This document shows, piece after piece, positions 33,163-44,471 of a DNA stretch of 64,000 nt; position 1 is the stretch's first letter; every line of letters begins with the position of its first letter. This DNA is from Takakia lepidozioides (taxonomy: Eukaryota > Streptophyta > Takakiopsida > Takakiales > Takakiaceae), in contig CM060734.1 of assembly GCA_030704615.1 (NCBI GenBank), forward strand, positions 9,858,001 to 9,922,000. Direction: 5' to 3'. The translations under genes were made by a program, and so were the position numbers. Below the pieces are notes generated by a model. That model was not told the origin of the DNA. It saw only the letters and a program-made list of their open reading frames with translations, and did not search any database.

Positions 33163-34110
33163 ACAATTGATAGAACAAGGCACTCCTAATTAAGGCACCT
33201 TCTTCAACACATTTCAGCTTGTTTTTCCCTCTTATCAAAATCGGCCCTAAATTTTCATGTTGAATTCTGCAAGTTAGTTGGTTGAGTGAACCTTTGATAG
33301 TTTGGAGACATGATATTGCCAATGTGACAACAGGAAAGTATCCAGAAACAGGTAACAGAGACGATTTGGGGCCGATTCTGATAAGAGGGAAAACAGGGTG
33401 AAATGTGCTGAAGAAGATGTCTTCATTAGCAGTGCTTGATTTTATCAATTGTGCCGCTGCTGCCAGTTGACCATCTACCCATGGAGGTTTCTTGTAGCTA
33501 TTGATCCACAAAGAATCATAGGTCATCTTGAGCTTGAAATCTGGCCCTCTTGGATGAATCTGGACCCACACTCTATCCCTGCTCCTTCAGCTATCTGTGC
33601 CTCTGCACAAATCATGCATACATCCTTGCATTGCTGCTAGCAGCTGACGATGACAGCCTAGATTTGTTCTAGGAAACACCCAACTCAACTTATCACACTA
33701 GTTTCTATGCTCAATTGCATCTGCTACTCTCTATAATCCAACAGGCATTCACCTTCTTGCCTCGATTGTCCCACCATTGACTGGGGTCAGAAAAATATTC
33801 ATTCCACAACTTCTCCTCGTCTCTGTTACCTGTTTATGGATATTTTCCTGTTGTCACAAGTTACGTATCATGTCAAAGTCACTCCAAACTATCAAAGATG
33901 TACTCAACCAGCTAACTTGCAGAATTCAACATGAATAGTTAGGGCCGATTCTGATAAGAGGGAAAAACAGGGTGAAATGTGTTGAAGAAGGTGCCTTTAG
34001 TCGCAGTGTTTGATTTTATCAATTGTGCCATGTTGAATTCTGCAAGTTAGCTGGTTGAGTGAATCTAGTTTGGAGTGACTGTGGGTCCAAATTCATCCAA
34101 GAGGTGCAAG
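33163..34110 (-). pseudogene. OSB-type PDF-motif exons, inverted copy
   Basis: On the minus strand, about 33825-33755 encodes DEEKLWNEYFSDPSQWWDNR then G-K-K with a GTGAAT donor. About 33560-33440 encodes IHPRGPDFKLKMTYDSLWIN then SYKKPPWVDGQL. Together they make an undamaged PDF motif, the best copy in the window. From 33163 to 33363 the flanking repeat runs in plus orientation and then flips, making a head-to-head junction. A further plus-oriented piece lies at 34030-34110. No OB-fold or targeting sequence accompanies it. Confidence 0.55.
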
Positions 34111-34379
34111 GACTCAATCTGTCACTGAAGTTATCGACATATGAGGATCAGAAATGCTGGGCAGCTTACCTGCACGACCCTTAGGCAATCCCCTGAGCAT
34201 GAGTTGCTTTTGGGCTGCTTTTTTACTTTGGTCTTGTCTCTATTGTTTTTTTCCATTTTGTCCCATAAGCTCTTTGAGCTTTCCGCAGACGTTATAAAGT
34301 ACCATTTTGTGCCATTTCATTTCTCACTGGTTTATATAGTATTAGTTCCTGACTACAACACTTGTTGGTAATTAACCAT

Positions 34380-35104
34380 ACTCAATAGTTAAATTTATAT
34401 TCAGTATTTAAATTTAAATTTAAATTTATACACAGTTAAAATGTTTCCCTATAAAGTGAAAGAAATAACTCAAATCCTAACAATATGGTAGTAAAATTAA
34501 CTATTTGATATATCTGTTTCACTCCATGGTGAAAGTGATTACCCAATCATCCACTATATAGTAATTGTTTCAACTACATGTCCACGTGTATTGATGCGAA
34601 TATACACTGTATAGTAAAGTGTTCTCACCCGGGTTGGTATTTATAAGCATTATATCATACTACATAGTTAAACAGATAAAGATAAATCTGCTACGTAGTA
34701 TTATTTGCAACTAAACGCTGGCACGGAGAGTACTAACACTAGCTCAGTAGTGTGATTAATACCCTAAATCCCTAACCATATAGTATCTAAGTTAACTACT
34801 GGGTAGGAGAGTTGCACTACACAGTGAAATATATAACCCGCATGTACACTATATAGCAATGTGTTGAACTATTAGGTCATCCACGTGTACTGGAATTTTG
34901 GCTCGAACCATGTCCGCCTCATAGTTGAATGGATAGTGAAAATTCTCACCCTATTGGTATAGTGAAACATTCCACTGCCCGAAAAAAAATCAGGTCTTGC
35001 CCACAAAAAAACAGAGGGGTCCACCACAGTGAAATGGGTTTCACTGCATGCCTGAAACGACTTGGTATTTAGCACTGGACGGTATGTAGTAAAACAAGCC
35101 TACT
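34380..35104. repeat. AT-rich stretch with ACTATATAGT-type short palindromes
   Basis: Words such as ACTATATAGTAA (near 34553), CTGTATAGTAAAG (34608), CTACATAGTTAA (34660), CTACGTAGTATT (34692), CATATAGTATC (34779) and ACTATATAGCAA (34850) recur every 40-90 bases. No gene signature was found. Confidence 0.45.
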
Positions 35105-37757
35105 ATGAAAATAGTGAAACACATAGTGCTAAAAACCACATCCTATTGTAGTGAATTCAGGTACACAGAGGACCCTGCTTTGCACCAGACAGCTGCCTTC
35201 TTCGAGACCACAGCTCCCTCCCGGCTCCATTATCCCAACGAATATGATGTTGCTGCCTCCTGCACACTGTTACCAGTATCTACAGTCAGACAGGCACCTG
35301 GGATATATCTTTGCACCCGACCCCCCCCTCAAGCTACCGAAGCTTCACTCTCTGAGACAGTGTTCAGCACCCACTCCCCTTACAAACAGATACTGTGCTG
35401 GCCCACCTTCACCCAAGCTCAGCCAGATCCGTTTTGCCCTCTCTCCAAGACAGTTATCAACGAGCTGCCTTCTCCCACCTGGCCTCATATTCTCCGACCA
35501 TTACCCTCTCTATACTCTGAAGACGAACTGCAATTCACACACTACCATTGGTGCCCTTATAATGTACTACCGTCAACCCCTCAGCTCTTCCTCCGCCCAT
35601 AGGGCTCTGGCAGCTATTAGCAGGAAACAGTGACTTCCTTCCTACACAGTTTAATTGTACTGTTACTCGGGTTGTAAGAAGATCGTGTGCCTTCCCCAAC
35701 CCCTTACTTGATACATGGCTTCCATACTCTAAATGGTCTCCCTCTCTAAACTCTGACTTTACTGCTTTCATTGACGATTCAATTCCTCACTCCAACATGC
35801 TTTGCCCACTATCACAAATCTATGTCCCCTGTGGATATGACTATACTCTACTAGACAAACACAGTTCACCCCCAACCCTGCGATACCTCAAATTCTGGAC
35901 TATTATAAATATCACCACTGGCAGGTTATACTCATACCCATTTTTCCCACTAGCCTGATTTCTCATGCACCCAACACACTGCCCTGCACCACTCCACACT
36001 CTTACCACCCCTCTGCTTCCATCCCCCACTATCCTGCTGCACACCTATCAACACATAGTTCCCCACTGCCCAAGCCCAAGCATAAGGAAACAACTTGCTC
36101 TCCCTGGACTGACTACACCACAACCCCCCCCCCCTGCCAGAGCTGCTCCACCATTGCTCAATTCATCACCATTCTGTGACACCCACACCACCCAAATTAC
36201 CACTTTAAAATTTACAATTCCCTACACATATGGGCACCCATGCAATGCTCATACCCATACTGCACTTGCCCCTCACAGTCTGCCTTTCTTTTGTCACCTG
36301 TCTTAATGAAACCTGCCAACAATTTAACATTCCACACATCACCCCTATCCCACCTACTCCAATTCTCATATCAGCCCACCCCCACATTACACAGCCTATT
36401 CCCAAGCCCATTAGGTCTACTGATACCTACCATACATGACCCAGCCAGTAACATTTCCCAATCTGGTCTCCCCCCACACTTGTTATCAATGGACTACTGT
36501 TCCATTATGGTTCTTCATAACCAGCCCCCTCAACATATCACTGCCACTACCGTGCAGCCACTGTGACAACCCTATCTCACACTATCCAAAAACTTGGTTG
36601 CCATACATTCTACCCGTCCCACAGTAATTATGCAGCCCAACTTAACTCAGTGGATACCACCGCTACCCATGCATTGAACGTTCTCGAATGCCCCAAGCCG
36701 CCAGTGATTTACTCCACGCCCACAATCGCGCCAGATTGTCCCCATGCTACAAACTATACATCTGCCGCAGCCCGTCGTAAGTCTCGCATACACAGCTGCT
36801 CCTCCGGGACTCCCAAACCAATCCACCAGTTCTCTCTGCATCCCCTTGTCACCCTCTTCCCCTTGCTCGGGTCAGTCTTCTCTCCCACTTCAATCCCTCA
36901 CGTAGTTGCCCCCCCTTGTGTTGTCTCTACACTGTTTGCATCCATGGCCTCCCTTCCAATTCTCTCCACGTCCCCCAAGGCTAGACCCAAAAGCAAAGCT
37001 TCCAAGAAGAAGCTGTTTGATGAAAGTTCAGTTACACCTACCTCCATGGCTCCGGAGCTCTCCACAGCTAAGCACTCTATGGTCACTCCACCCATGACGC
37101 TCCTGCTGCACCACCCCCACCACCCAATACCAACTCGGCTAATCAGCAACAACCCAATGACCAACACATGCCCGATGCTGTGGACAAGGAGCCGGGGGCC
37201 ACCTCCAACATCAAGCTCACGGCGATCTCTCCTTCATCAAATCAGCGCCCCAAGCGGTCCTCATGCGAGGTCAACTGCACAGATACCACAGCTCCTTCGG
37301 ACTCCAAAAAATCCAGGAACCAACACAATGAGGCTCCCGAGCAGCAGCATATGGAAGTCAACAGCCACAAAACGCCCCCACATCTGTGGTACGGGTATCA
37401 GAACATGAAAATGTACGCATACGAGAACAACTCTCCTTGGGTCACCGAAACGCGCACTATATGCCCCCCCCTCCGAGTGCGAGGAACTCACCACTGTAAG
37501 AAAGCTTTTCCGAGGGTTCCCCAGAGACTCTACCCTCTACACAATCTGATGGTCTCGAAGGTCAGTTCCTCCACCTAATGCAATTACCCAAAGGTACGAT
37601 CATCAACACTGACACAGGCCTTCCTGCTAATCCGTATCACATAATGATTCGATTTGATACAACAGTTGAATTGCATAAGGATCTGATCCATACCAGAGCA
37701 ACCCAGCGATTCAGGGATATGAACATCCCCCTAGGTAACGTACTTTTTGCTTGGTAA
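35105..37757 (+). pseudogene. C-rich open frames, possible retroelement ORF1 remnant
   Basis: Plus-strand frames rich in Pro, Ser, Thr and His run one after another with shifts (35105-35602, 35965-36306, 36563-37408, 37168-37578). The last readable piece, about 37570-37757, encodes TIINTDTGLPANPYHIMIRF and RATQRFRDMNIPLGNVLFAW followed by a stop inside the 780-bp repeat. The plus strand is strongly enriched in C over G for 2.5 kb. A Lys/Ser-rich patch (KARPKSKASKKKLFDESSVT) lies near 36980. Length and composition suggest ORF1 of a non-LTR element or a gag-like gene, but there is no zinc knuckle, endonuclease or reverse transcriptase. Family unknown. Confidence 0.3.
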
Positions 37758-38527
37758 GAAAGGAATCATAAGCAGTTTGTTTCTAAGGTAGACCTGAGAG
37801 CTCATATTGTGAGCTAGACCCTTGTCAGACAGCATAATTGAGTATATGTGTACGCCTTCTACATGATCCGGTCAATGTACATTACTCTGTTTAGCTTATC
37901 TCTTGTAGCCGATGCCTCGTGTCACTCTTAGATACCTTCCGGCTCTTAAGCTTTTATGTTTCTCTTGTATGTGGCCTCGCTCCTTGCAGCACCACTAAAA
38001 ATTGCCCAGATTGTAGTATGTGGCTGGAATAGACCGGTGAATCAATATTAATATGGTGATCTCATTGGCTTCTCCCATTCTGTATTTTTCCGGCAACGTT
38101 GATATGGCTTGGAAAGAATGTTATGTACTGATTCATACCCTTGGAAAATTAATTCTGAAACCAGTAAGCTAACTCACATCAGTATAAGGTTCCTCGCGAA
38201 CAAGGATCCTTCGCTGGTTAAATGTGACTGATAGGGTGAAATGATGTGCAACAATTTGCTGCCTTTGGCTGGAGAACACTTATAATTCCTATGCTCATGT
38301 GAAGGCGATGTTGACAAACTGAAAGCCATGCCTGTCCAACTTTGTGAAGGTTATGTTGACAACATAAAAGGTAACCTGGAAACAACAGCTTGTTCAACGG
38401 CTAAGAGGTAACATGGAAAAGTCATGACTCTACCTGTCCAGCTGTATTCTTGTTATGTCATTGATCACTTGACCATGAGGTATCAGCCCACCTTACCTCC
38501 ATGTCAGTAATATGGAGCACTAAATCC
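37749..38527. repeat. Direct repeat of about 780 bp, left copy
   Basis: It runs from GCTTGGTAAGAAAGG to ACTAAATCC and is closely similar to 42104-42887, with two small indels. The sequence has no long frame. It could be the 3' region of a repeat family or a decayed LTR. TG/CA ends, a primer site and a polypurine tract are not evident next to it. Confidence 0.85.
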
Positions 38528-39571
38528 ATGTTTACCGCTGGTTTATGACTTAGACAAAACAGGCTAGCATCACTACTGCCCATTTCCTAAGACATGCAAC
38601 AGAGGTTGTCCGAAGGTATGCTTTCAGAAACGATTACGAAGTAATCGTTTTAAGGATAACTAAACCATGAACGTCGTATAAATTTATCTCCTTGGAGGCT
38701 GCTCAATCCTATTGATTAAACTCAACTTACAGTCTATTTGACATGAGAGATCTTAGTCGTAAAGACTGAAGTCATTCCATTCATGCAAACAATTGATAGT
38801 CAAGGCAAAACAAGAACTATTCTGAGATGATACACATTCTCACCATCTCACGTTCTCTCAGAATGCATATTCTCTCCATCTCACATTCACTCTATACAGA
38901 GATATTTCGAATAGCATGGCTTTACTTCAGAGTTCGTCACACCATCATAGAAGTACACACTGAATCACTCTGAGTCCCTGAATACACACTGATCACTGAT
39001 ACTCATATTGCTCTCTCTCTCTAAGTTGCGTGCAACCTTTTTATACTATGCTCGAAAGAGCCGTTACAGTCAGCGGTCGTTAATGACCGTTTGCCTAACT
39101 GCCTACGCAACCTAAAAGGTTTGCTAAAATGTGGCTCGTTGCAGTGGTCGTGAGCCATAGTGGTAAACGGTCCACTACTCCCTCTATTGGTTAAAGCCGA
39201 TGCTAACGTGGCCGTGTGATATCGTGGTTCACGGCCCACGGTTACTACACTACCCACTACTGCTCCCGTGGTAATGTACCCTTGTCCTGCCATTTGCTAA
39301 GTACCGTGTACTTAGCCATCTTCTGCCTATGGCCAACTAGTGTACGTCCATCACTACCCGGTATGTCCCGTTGTGACCCTCGTTGTCTGTCCCTCGTAGC
39401 ATAGTCGTTATCATTTATTCCCCCCCCTCTTTTGAAATGGTGTCCGCACAATTTTGTCAGTTCATGTGCTTGCTGTATCTCTTGGGGATGTAAGGTGGTG
39501 ACATGCCTGTCTGCGGGGTAGGAAGTGCGTCCCATGATTGTCGTGGTGGCAGCTTCTTGTTCTTGTTGTCG
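38528..39571. other. No gene seen; small hairpin
   Basis: It contains a perfect 10-base hairpin with a 3-base loop (AAACGATTAC at 38628-38637, GTAATCGTTT at 38641-38650) and a TCTC-rich tract at 38820-39020. It may be 3' flanking sequence of the minus-strand gene that ends at 39572. Confidence 0.4.
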
Positions 39572-41464
39572 TCACTGTCTGGTTGCTCCTCTGGTTCCTA
39601 AGGTAGGCCAGCTTTCGTCATCAGGATGTTCTGCTATTCCGTGCCCACGTACCATGTCAATTTTGGTGGTCAAGGTTTCTCGGTAGGTTTGCAGCTCCTC
39701 CTTGGTCCAGGGTATAATGTGTTTGGTCGCCCTGCTGCCCATTAACCAGTTAACAGCTTGGACCCCTATTTCTCTGAAAGGGTGGTCTCTGTCCAAGACC
39801 AATGGTGAAAAGTGGTCCTGCGCCTGGCGCCATGCTTCAGCATACAGTGGCCTATTCATATATGCTGAAGTGCCTGCGACTCTCTCTGGTGGCTGGAATT
39901 TGGGTAATTCCCAGTGAGTATCTTTTTCAATACTCTCATAGCGCTGCCAGCTTCCCCTCATTGTTACAAACATCCGGTACAAGTAACTGCCAATATAAAA
40001 ACTTGGGCATCCCATTACAATGGTTACTGCTGGGGTAGGATTAATCTTCAATTGCCCCACTGCCCACATGTAAGCTACCAGCTCCTTGTATTCCAAGGGA
40101 GCCTGGCGCCAGAATTCAACCAATTCTGCCCCTGACCATGTTTCATCCTTAGCCAGTGGCCTCATCCTGTATCTCAGAGGGATAAGCGTTTGATTGAGCA
40201 GATGCAATTGTCCCAAGGATCTGCAGGGGGTTAAGGTTTTGAAAACCTTCTCCAGTATTTCTGGGATTTGGTGGGCTGGGACTACCATCATTTTAAAATA
40301 TTCATCTGAATACTTTAACCACTCCCCATCCTGCTTGCATGGCATGATTTAGAAATCATCCACTGCTACCGAAGTTGATGCTACGAGGACATTTGGTAGT
40401 GTTACAGGGTTTACCTCTTGAGTGCCCTGCTGTGGCCTGTACCAGTGTCTGTTGACTTGGTGGTGGTTGTGTTGCTGGTGGTGTTTGTGCTGGTGTTGTT
40501 GATGTTGATTGTATTGGTGTTTCTCGTTCATGATCTTGCTCCTCTTGCTCGTCTTCTTCCATGAGCTCCTCTTGTTCTGGAATTGGTGGCAGGAATTCCT
40601 CGTGAATGTCTGTCACCAACTTTGCCAATTGACATTTCATCTATCTTACCATTGCCCTGTTGAGTTTCTTCATCTCCAATTCACTCCCTTCATTCAACCA
40701 GGCTCTGGCCAAGGCTGCGTCTGCTACATCGAGCCCTGCTTGTAGTGTCAGCTTCTCCAGCTGCTGCTTCCATTCTTGTTCATTGCCCATGACAATGTCT
40801 CTTTCTGTGATGGCTGTAAACAGCCTGCTCTCAGCGTTCTCCATTTCCCTCAGTAGTGTAGTGTTGCTGTTGAGCCACTTGGTTCCCTGATCTCTGGCAG
40901 TCCTCAGCTGCCCTTTGAGTATCTCCACCTGTTGCTTAAGCGTCTGCACTTGTCCTGTGAGTGTTTCCACCTCTGTCTCTGTTTTTTGAGATCGCTCTCG
41001 CTCTGCATCGAGGTCGGCTTGGACATGGCGTGTTTTGTCTCTTAGTCTTTCCCACTTTGCTCCCACTCATCTCTGCGTTGTGCCAAAGTGTTGTATTGGC
41101 GGAGTAAGGTCGACTTTTGATCTTCTAATGCTACAATTGTAACCTCATGGGTACATACTGTTCTTGCAGTGGCCAATTCCCTCTGGTGCTTCTCTTTGAC
41201 GTGGTCTAAGATCATGCTCAGGTTTTTTGGGCTGATGTAATCCTTGGCCCTGTCCATACAAGCTGTCAGTTGACCCAATGCTTGTATTGCCTGCAGAATG
41301 ACATTCTGTGGCGTTTCCTCTAACCCTGTGTCCCATGCTGTTGTATCCAGAACTTGTTGTGCTGGTAGTAATTCCAAATTGGAATTTCTGTCTTGCTGTT
41401 GCTGATTCGGTGCCTCTTGCACCATCTGTTGCTGCTGGCTGGGTGCCTCTTGCACCATCTGCAA
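39572..41464 (-). pseudogene. Coiled-coil, Gln-rich gag-like gene, interrupted
   Basis: Read downward: a Gln-rich start (EAPSQQQQMVQEAPNQQQQD); helices with charged heptads (41060-40650, for example LDAERERSQKTETEVETLTG then QVQTLKQQVEILKGQL); an acidic and Pro/Gln/Thr-rich linker (40640-40360); and a 250-residue globular part (40345-39572) with AELVEFWRQAPLEYKELVAY and DHFSPLVLDRDHPFREIGVQ. Breaks: a frame change near 41050, an in-frame TAG just before 40640, a frame change in the linker, and a TAA just before 40345. Coiled coil, linker and globular domain are compatible with a plant retroelement gag, but no knuckle or pol is seen and I do not recognise the family. It lies between the two 780-bp direct repeats, which makes a non-autonomous retroelement conceivable. 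Confidence 0.4.
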
Positions 41465-41963
41465 TGGCGTGGGATGGAGACTTTGCAGACCTATGCTTGA
41501 GCAAATAATCGCAGGATATGTAGGGGCGTGGGATGGAGGCTTTGCAGACCTAGAGCTGGCATCAGTCTTTTAAAGATCCTTCACGATGTTGGAACAACAG
41601 CAATCGCAAGGTGTGGTTTTTTCTTAATGTACGATGTGAAGAAGTTTGTCCATCCTGCAAATGTGGGCTCTTTGCTCCTGCTAGTACCATGATTTGGTAT
41701 TCTTCCTGATGTTTACAAGGTTCTTGGGATGTTTTTCTACTCAATACCCTTGTCTCCATGTATGTTTAGTATGGGAGTATCATGGATGCTCACCAAGTGT
41801 TCAACAAAATGCCTCAACGATCTTTGATCACGTGGAATATGATGTTGGCAGGATTTACCAAGCATGGGTGTGGTAGGAATGCTTTGGAGACCTATGAGCA
41901 AGTGTTGCGTGAAGGGGTGAAGCCCAACCACATCACATTAGCTTGTGTTTGCAACAAATTCGT
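41461..41963 (+). pseudogene. PPR fragments with a PDF-associated segment
   Basis: 41461-41560 repeats the GVGWRLC piece seen at 14606. 41572-41730 is a direct copy of 15270-15440 (ATCCTTCACGATG, TTCTTAATGTACGATGTGAA). 41731-41963 encodes MDAHQVFNKMPQRSLITWNM, then NALETYEQVLREGVKPNHIT, nearly two PPR motifs. An in-frame stop precedes it, and a foldback element cuts it at 41964. This is the fourth place in the window where PPR and PDF-associated pieces occur together. Confidence 0.7.
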
Positions 41964-42082
41964 GCTGGACAGGATTATACCTTACTGGTAAGGTATAATA
42001 ATAAGGTTCCAGCAAGTGCACTCCGGATTGGAATTATGGGCTCAAAGCCATGGGATACCAGTAAGGTATAATCCTGTCCAGC
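41964..42082. mobile_element. 119-bp foldback element (MITE-like)
   Basis: Perfect 27-base inverted arms (41964-41990 starting GCTGGACAGGATTATACC; 42056-42082 ending TATAATCCTGTCCAGC) enclose 65 bases. It interrupts the PPR reading just after the HITLAC motif. The RNA would fold into a hairpin. No clear target duplication is visible. Confidence 0.6.
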
Positions 42083-42103
42083 AAGAAGTTGTTGGTGATT
42101 TGA

Positions 42104-42887
42104 GCTTGGTGAGAAAGGCATCATAAGCAGTGTGTTTCTAAGGTAGACCTGAAAGCTGATATTGTGCGCTAGGCCCTTGTCAGACTGCTTAATCGAGTAT
42201 ATGTATACACCTTCTACATGATCCGGTCAATGTACATTACTCTGTTTAGCTTGTCTCTTGTAGCCGATGCCTCGTGTCACTCTTAGATACCTTCCGGCTC
42301 TTAAGCTTTTATGTTTCTCTTGTATGTGGCCTCGCTCCTTGCAGCACCACTAAAAATTGCCCAGAGTGTAGTATGTGGCTGGAATAGACCGGTGAATCAA
42401 TATTAATATGGTGATCTCACTAGCTTCTCCCATTCTGTATTTTTCCAGCAACGTTGATACGGCTTGGAAAGAATGTTATGTATTGATTCATACCCTTGGA
42501 AAATTAATTCTGAAACCAGTAAGCTGACTCACATCAGTATAAGGAACAAAGATCCTTCGCTGGTTAAATGTGACTGATAGGGTGAAATGATGTGCAACAA
42601 TTTGCTGCCTTTGGCTGGAGAACACTTATAATTCTTATGCTCATGCTTGTCCACTTATGTGAAGGCGATGTTGACAAACTGAAAGCCATGCCTGTCCAAC
42701 TTTGTGAAGGTTATGTTGACAACATAAAAGGTAACTTGGAAACAACAGCTTGCTCAACGGCTAAGAGGTAACATGGAAAAGTCATGACTCTACCTGTCCA
42801 GCTGTATTCTTGTTATGTCATTGATCACTTGACCATGAGGTATCAGCCCACCTTACCTCCATGTCAGTATTATGGAGAACTAAATCC
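42104..42887. repeat. Direct repeat of about 780 bp, right copy
   Basis: Same orientation as 37749-38527 and closely similar. It has an extra 14-base insertion (CTTGTCCACTTATG near 42650) and lacks about 9 bases near 42543. Confidence 0.85.
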
Positions 42888-43106
42888 CTAATATGGTATA
42901 ATTTTATCTATTAGGAAATTTTCTAGTTATCATTCCTGACATGACGTGGCCCTGACACATCGGCCGTCACGTCGAATCCGGACGTTTACCCACGTAATTT
43001 TTTTTACATTTGACTTTTACGATTTACTTCTACCCTTTGTAATGACATGGCAGCCCCGGTGTAAAACAGACGTGGCCAATTATTAATATTTATTAATTCT
43101 TTGAGT
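42888..43106. other. Short AT-rich spacer
   Basis: No coding signature. It leads directly into the 50-bp minisatellite. Confidence 0.4.
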
Positions 43107-43703
43107 CCGCCTATATTGGCGGTCGCATATAATTTATTATTTTTAATAAAAGCGACCGCCCATATTGGCGGTCTCTTGTAATTTAATATTTTGTTAAATT
43201 AAGTGACCGCCAGTATTGGCAGTCGCCGGTAATTTATAAATGAAGCGACCGCCGAAATTGGCGGTCGCCCGTAATTTATTTATTTATAAATGAAGCGACC
43301 TCCCATATTGGCGGTCGCCCGTAATTTATTTATTTTTAAATGAAGCGACCGCCCAAATTGACGGTCGCCCGTAATTTATTTATTTTTAAATGAAGCGACC
43401 GCCCATATTGGCGGTCGCCCGTAATTTATTTATTTTTAAATGAAGCGACCGCCCATATTTGCGGTCGCCCGTAATTTACTTATTTTTAAATGAAGCGACC
43501 GCCCATATTTGCGGTCGCCCGTAATTTACTTATTTTTAAATGAAGCGACCGCCCATATTTGCGGTCGCCCGTAATTTACTTATTTTTAAATGAAGCGACC
43601 GCCCATATTGGCGGTCGCCCGTAATTTATTTATTTTTAAATGAAGTGACCGCCCATATTGGCGGTCGCTTGTATTTTATTATATTTTAAAATAAGCGGTC
43701 GCG
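43107..43703. repeat. Palindromic minisatellite, 50-bp unit, about 12 copies
   Basis: Each unit carries GCGACCGCC, a 6-base spacer (mostly CATATT) and GGCGGTCGC, a 9-bp inverted repeat, followed by 26 AT-rich bases (CCGTAATTTATTTATTTT then TAAATGAA). The period is exactly 50 bp from 43345 to 43695. Units before 43345 are more diverged, and the outer units are partial. Sequence differences are mostly in the spacer (CATATT/CAAATT) and one T/G change (TATTGG/TATTTG) shared by three adjacent units. Confidence 0.95.
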
Positions 43704-43749
43704 TGTTTTTTTTTTTTTAGAAATCCAGGGACCCACCTCCAGTTTGGGA

Positions 43750-43962
43750 TAATTGGAGCAGGGACAACTCGTCATGATGCTGAAACCGGGGAAACGCAAA
43801 GGTATCGAGCCTGCTTGGGAGGGGCCATACACAATCCAAGGGTACAAAGACAAATCAGATACTGAAAACATGGAGGAGTCTGATCGAATATGCATGATCG
43901 AGGATGCAGCTAACAAAAGATGGACGCGATCACGAAGGGACCTCAAGCTGGTGCATCAATGA
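43750..43962 (+). pseudogene. Ty3/gypsy integrase C-terminal fragment
   Basis: The frame encodes LVMMLKPGKRKGIEPAWEGP then YTIQGY, and ends RSRRDLKLVHQ with a stop. This is the C-terminal (GPY/F-type) end of a gypsy integrase, which contacts DNA during strand transfer. The catalytic core and everything upstream are missing: the fragment begins right after the minisatellite. There is no chromodomain, so it is from a different family than the two chromovirus copies. Confidence 0.65.
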
Positions 43963-44471
43963 AGTGAGTGTGCTGACTTGGTGAAAAGGGATTTTGACTC
44001 TAAAAAAAATGGAGTACTTTACAGCTGTAAGGGGAAAACAAGTGCCAATAAAACCCTAGGGGTTTATCAAATGAACGATGAATGGACGGAGATAAGGTAG
44101 AGTTGGAAGGAATGAATGTGGCAAACAGTGATGAATGCGCCAAAGGCATGTGCGGATGAAGAGGATAGGGAGAATGGATGACATTGGGTATGACTTATGT
44201 GCCTCATTACGACAACGGATGAACGGATTATGAACAGTCAGCATCAAAGACGGTTCATCGGTGGGGGCAAGAGGCGTGCTTTCACTAAGAAAGGCCAACG
44301 AGACTGTGGATGAATGAACCATGAGGCTGGATGAAGGATTGACATCCTACAGTAAGAACAAATCCACTTCAAGAATGTCAATACCAGCACAACCAGAAAG
44401 GGTTTTCAATGAAATAAGAGAGCGGAGGGAGGTGCCTCACGAAATCTGGAGGCAACTTACAATGCCACCAT
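43963..44471. other. No gene seen; GGATGAATGA-rich spacer
   Basis: Probably 3' sequence of the retroelement whose integrase end precedes it. GATGAATG words recur (44078, 44111, 44131, 44308), as in 18600-18760. It lies just downstream of the methyltransferase-like gene, which is on the other strand. Confidence 0.35.

Noticed and set aside
37749-42887. Calling the two 780-bp repeats LTRs of a complete retrotransposon
   Set aside because: No TG/CA ends, target duplication, primer site or polypurine tract could be found at either inner border.
43107-43703. CRISPR array
   Set aside because: The units are tandem with no unique spacers, the setting is a plant nuclear genome, and there are no cas genes.
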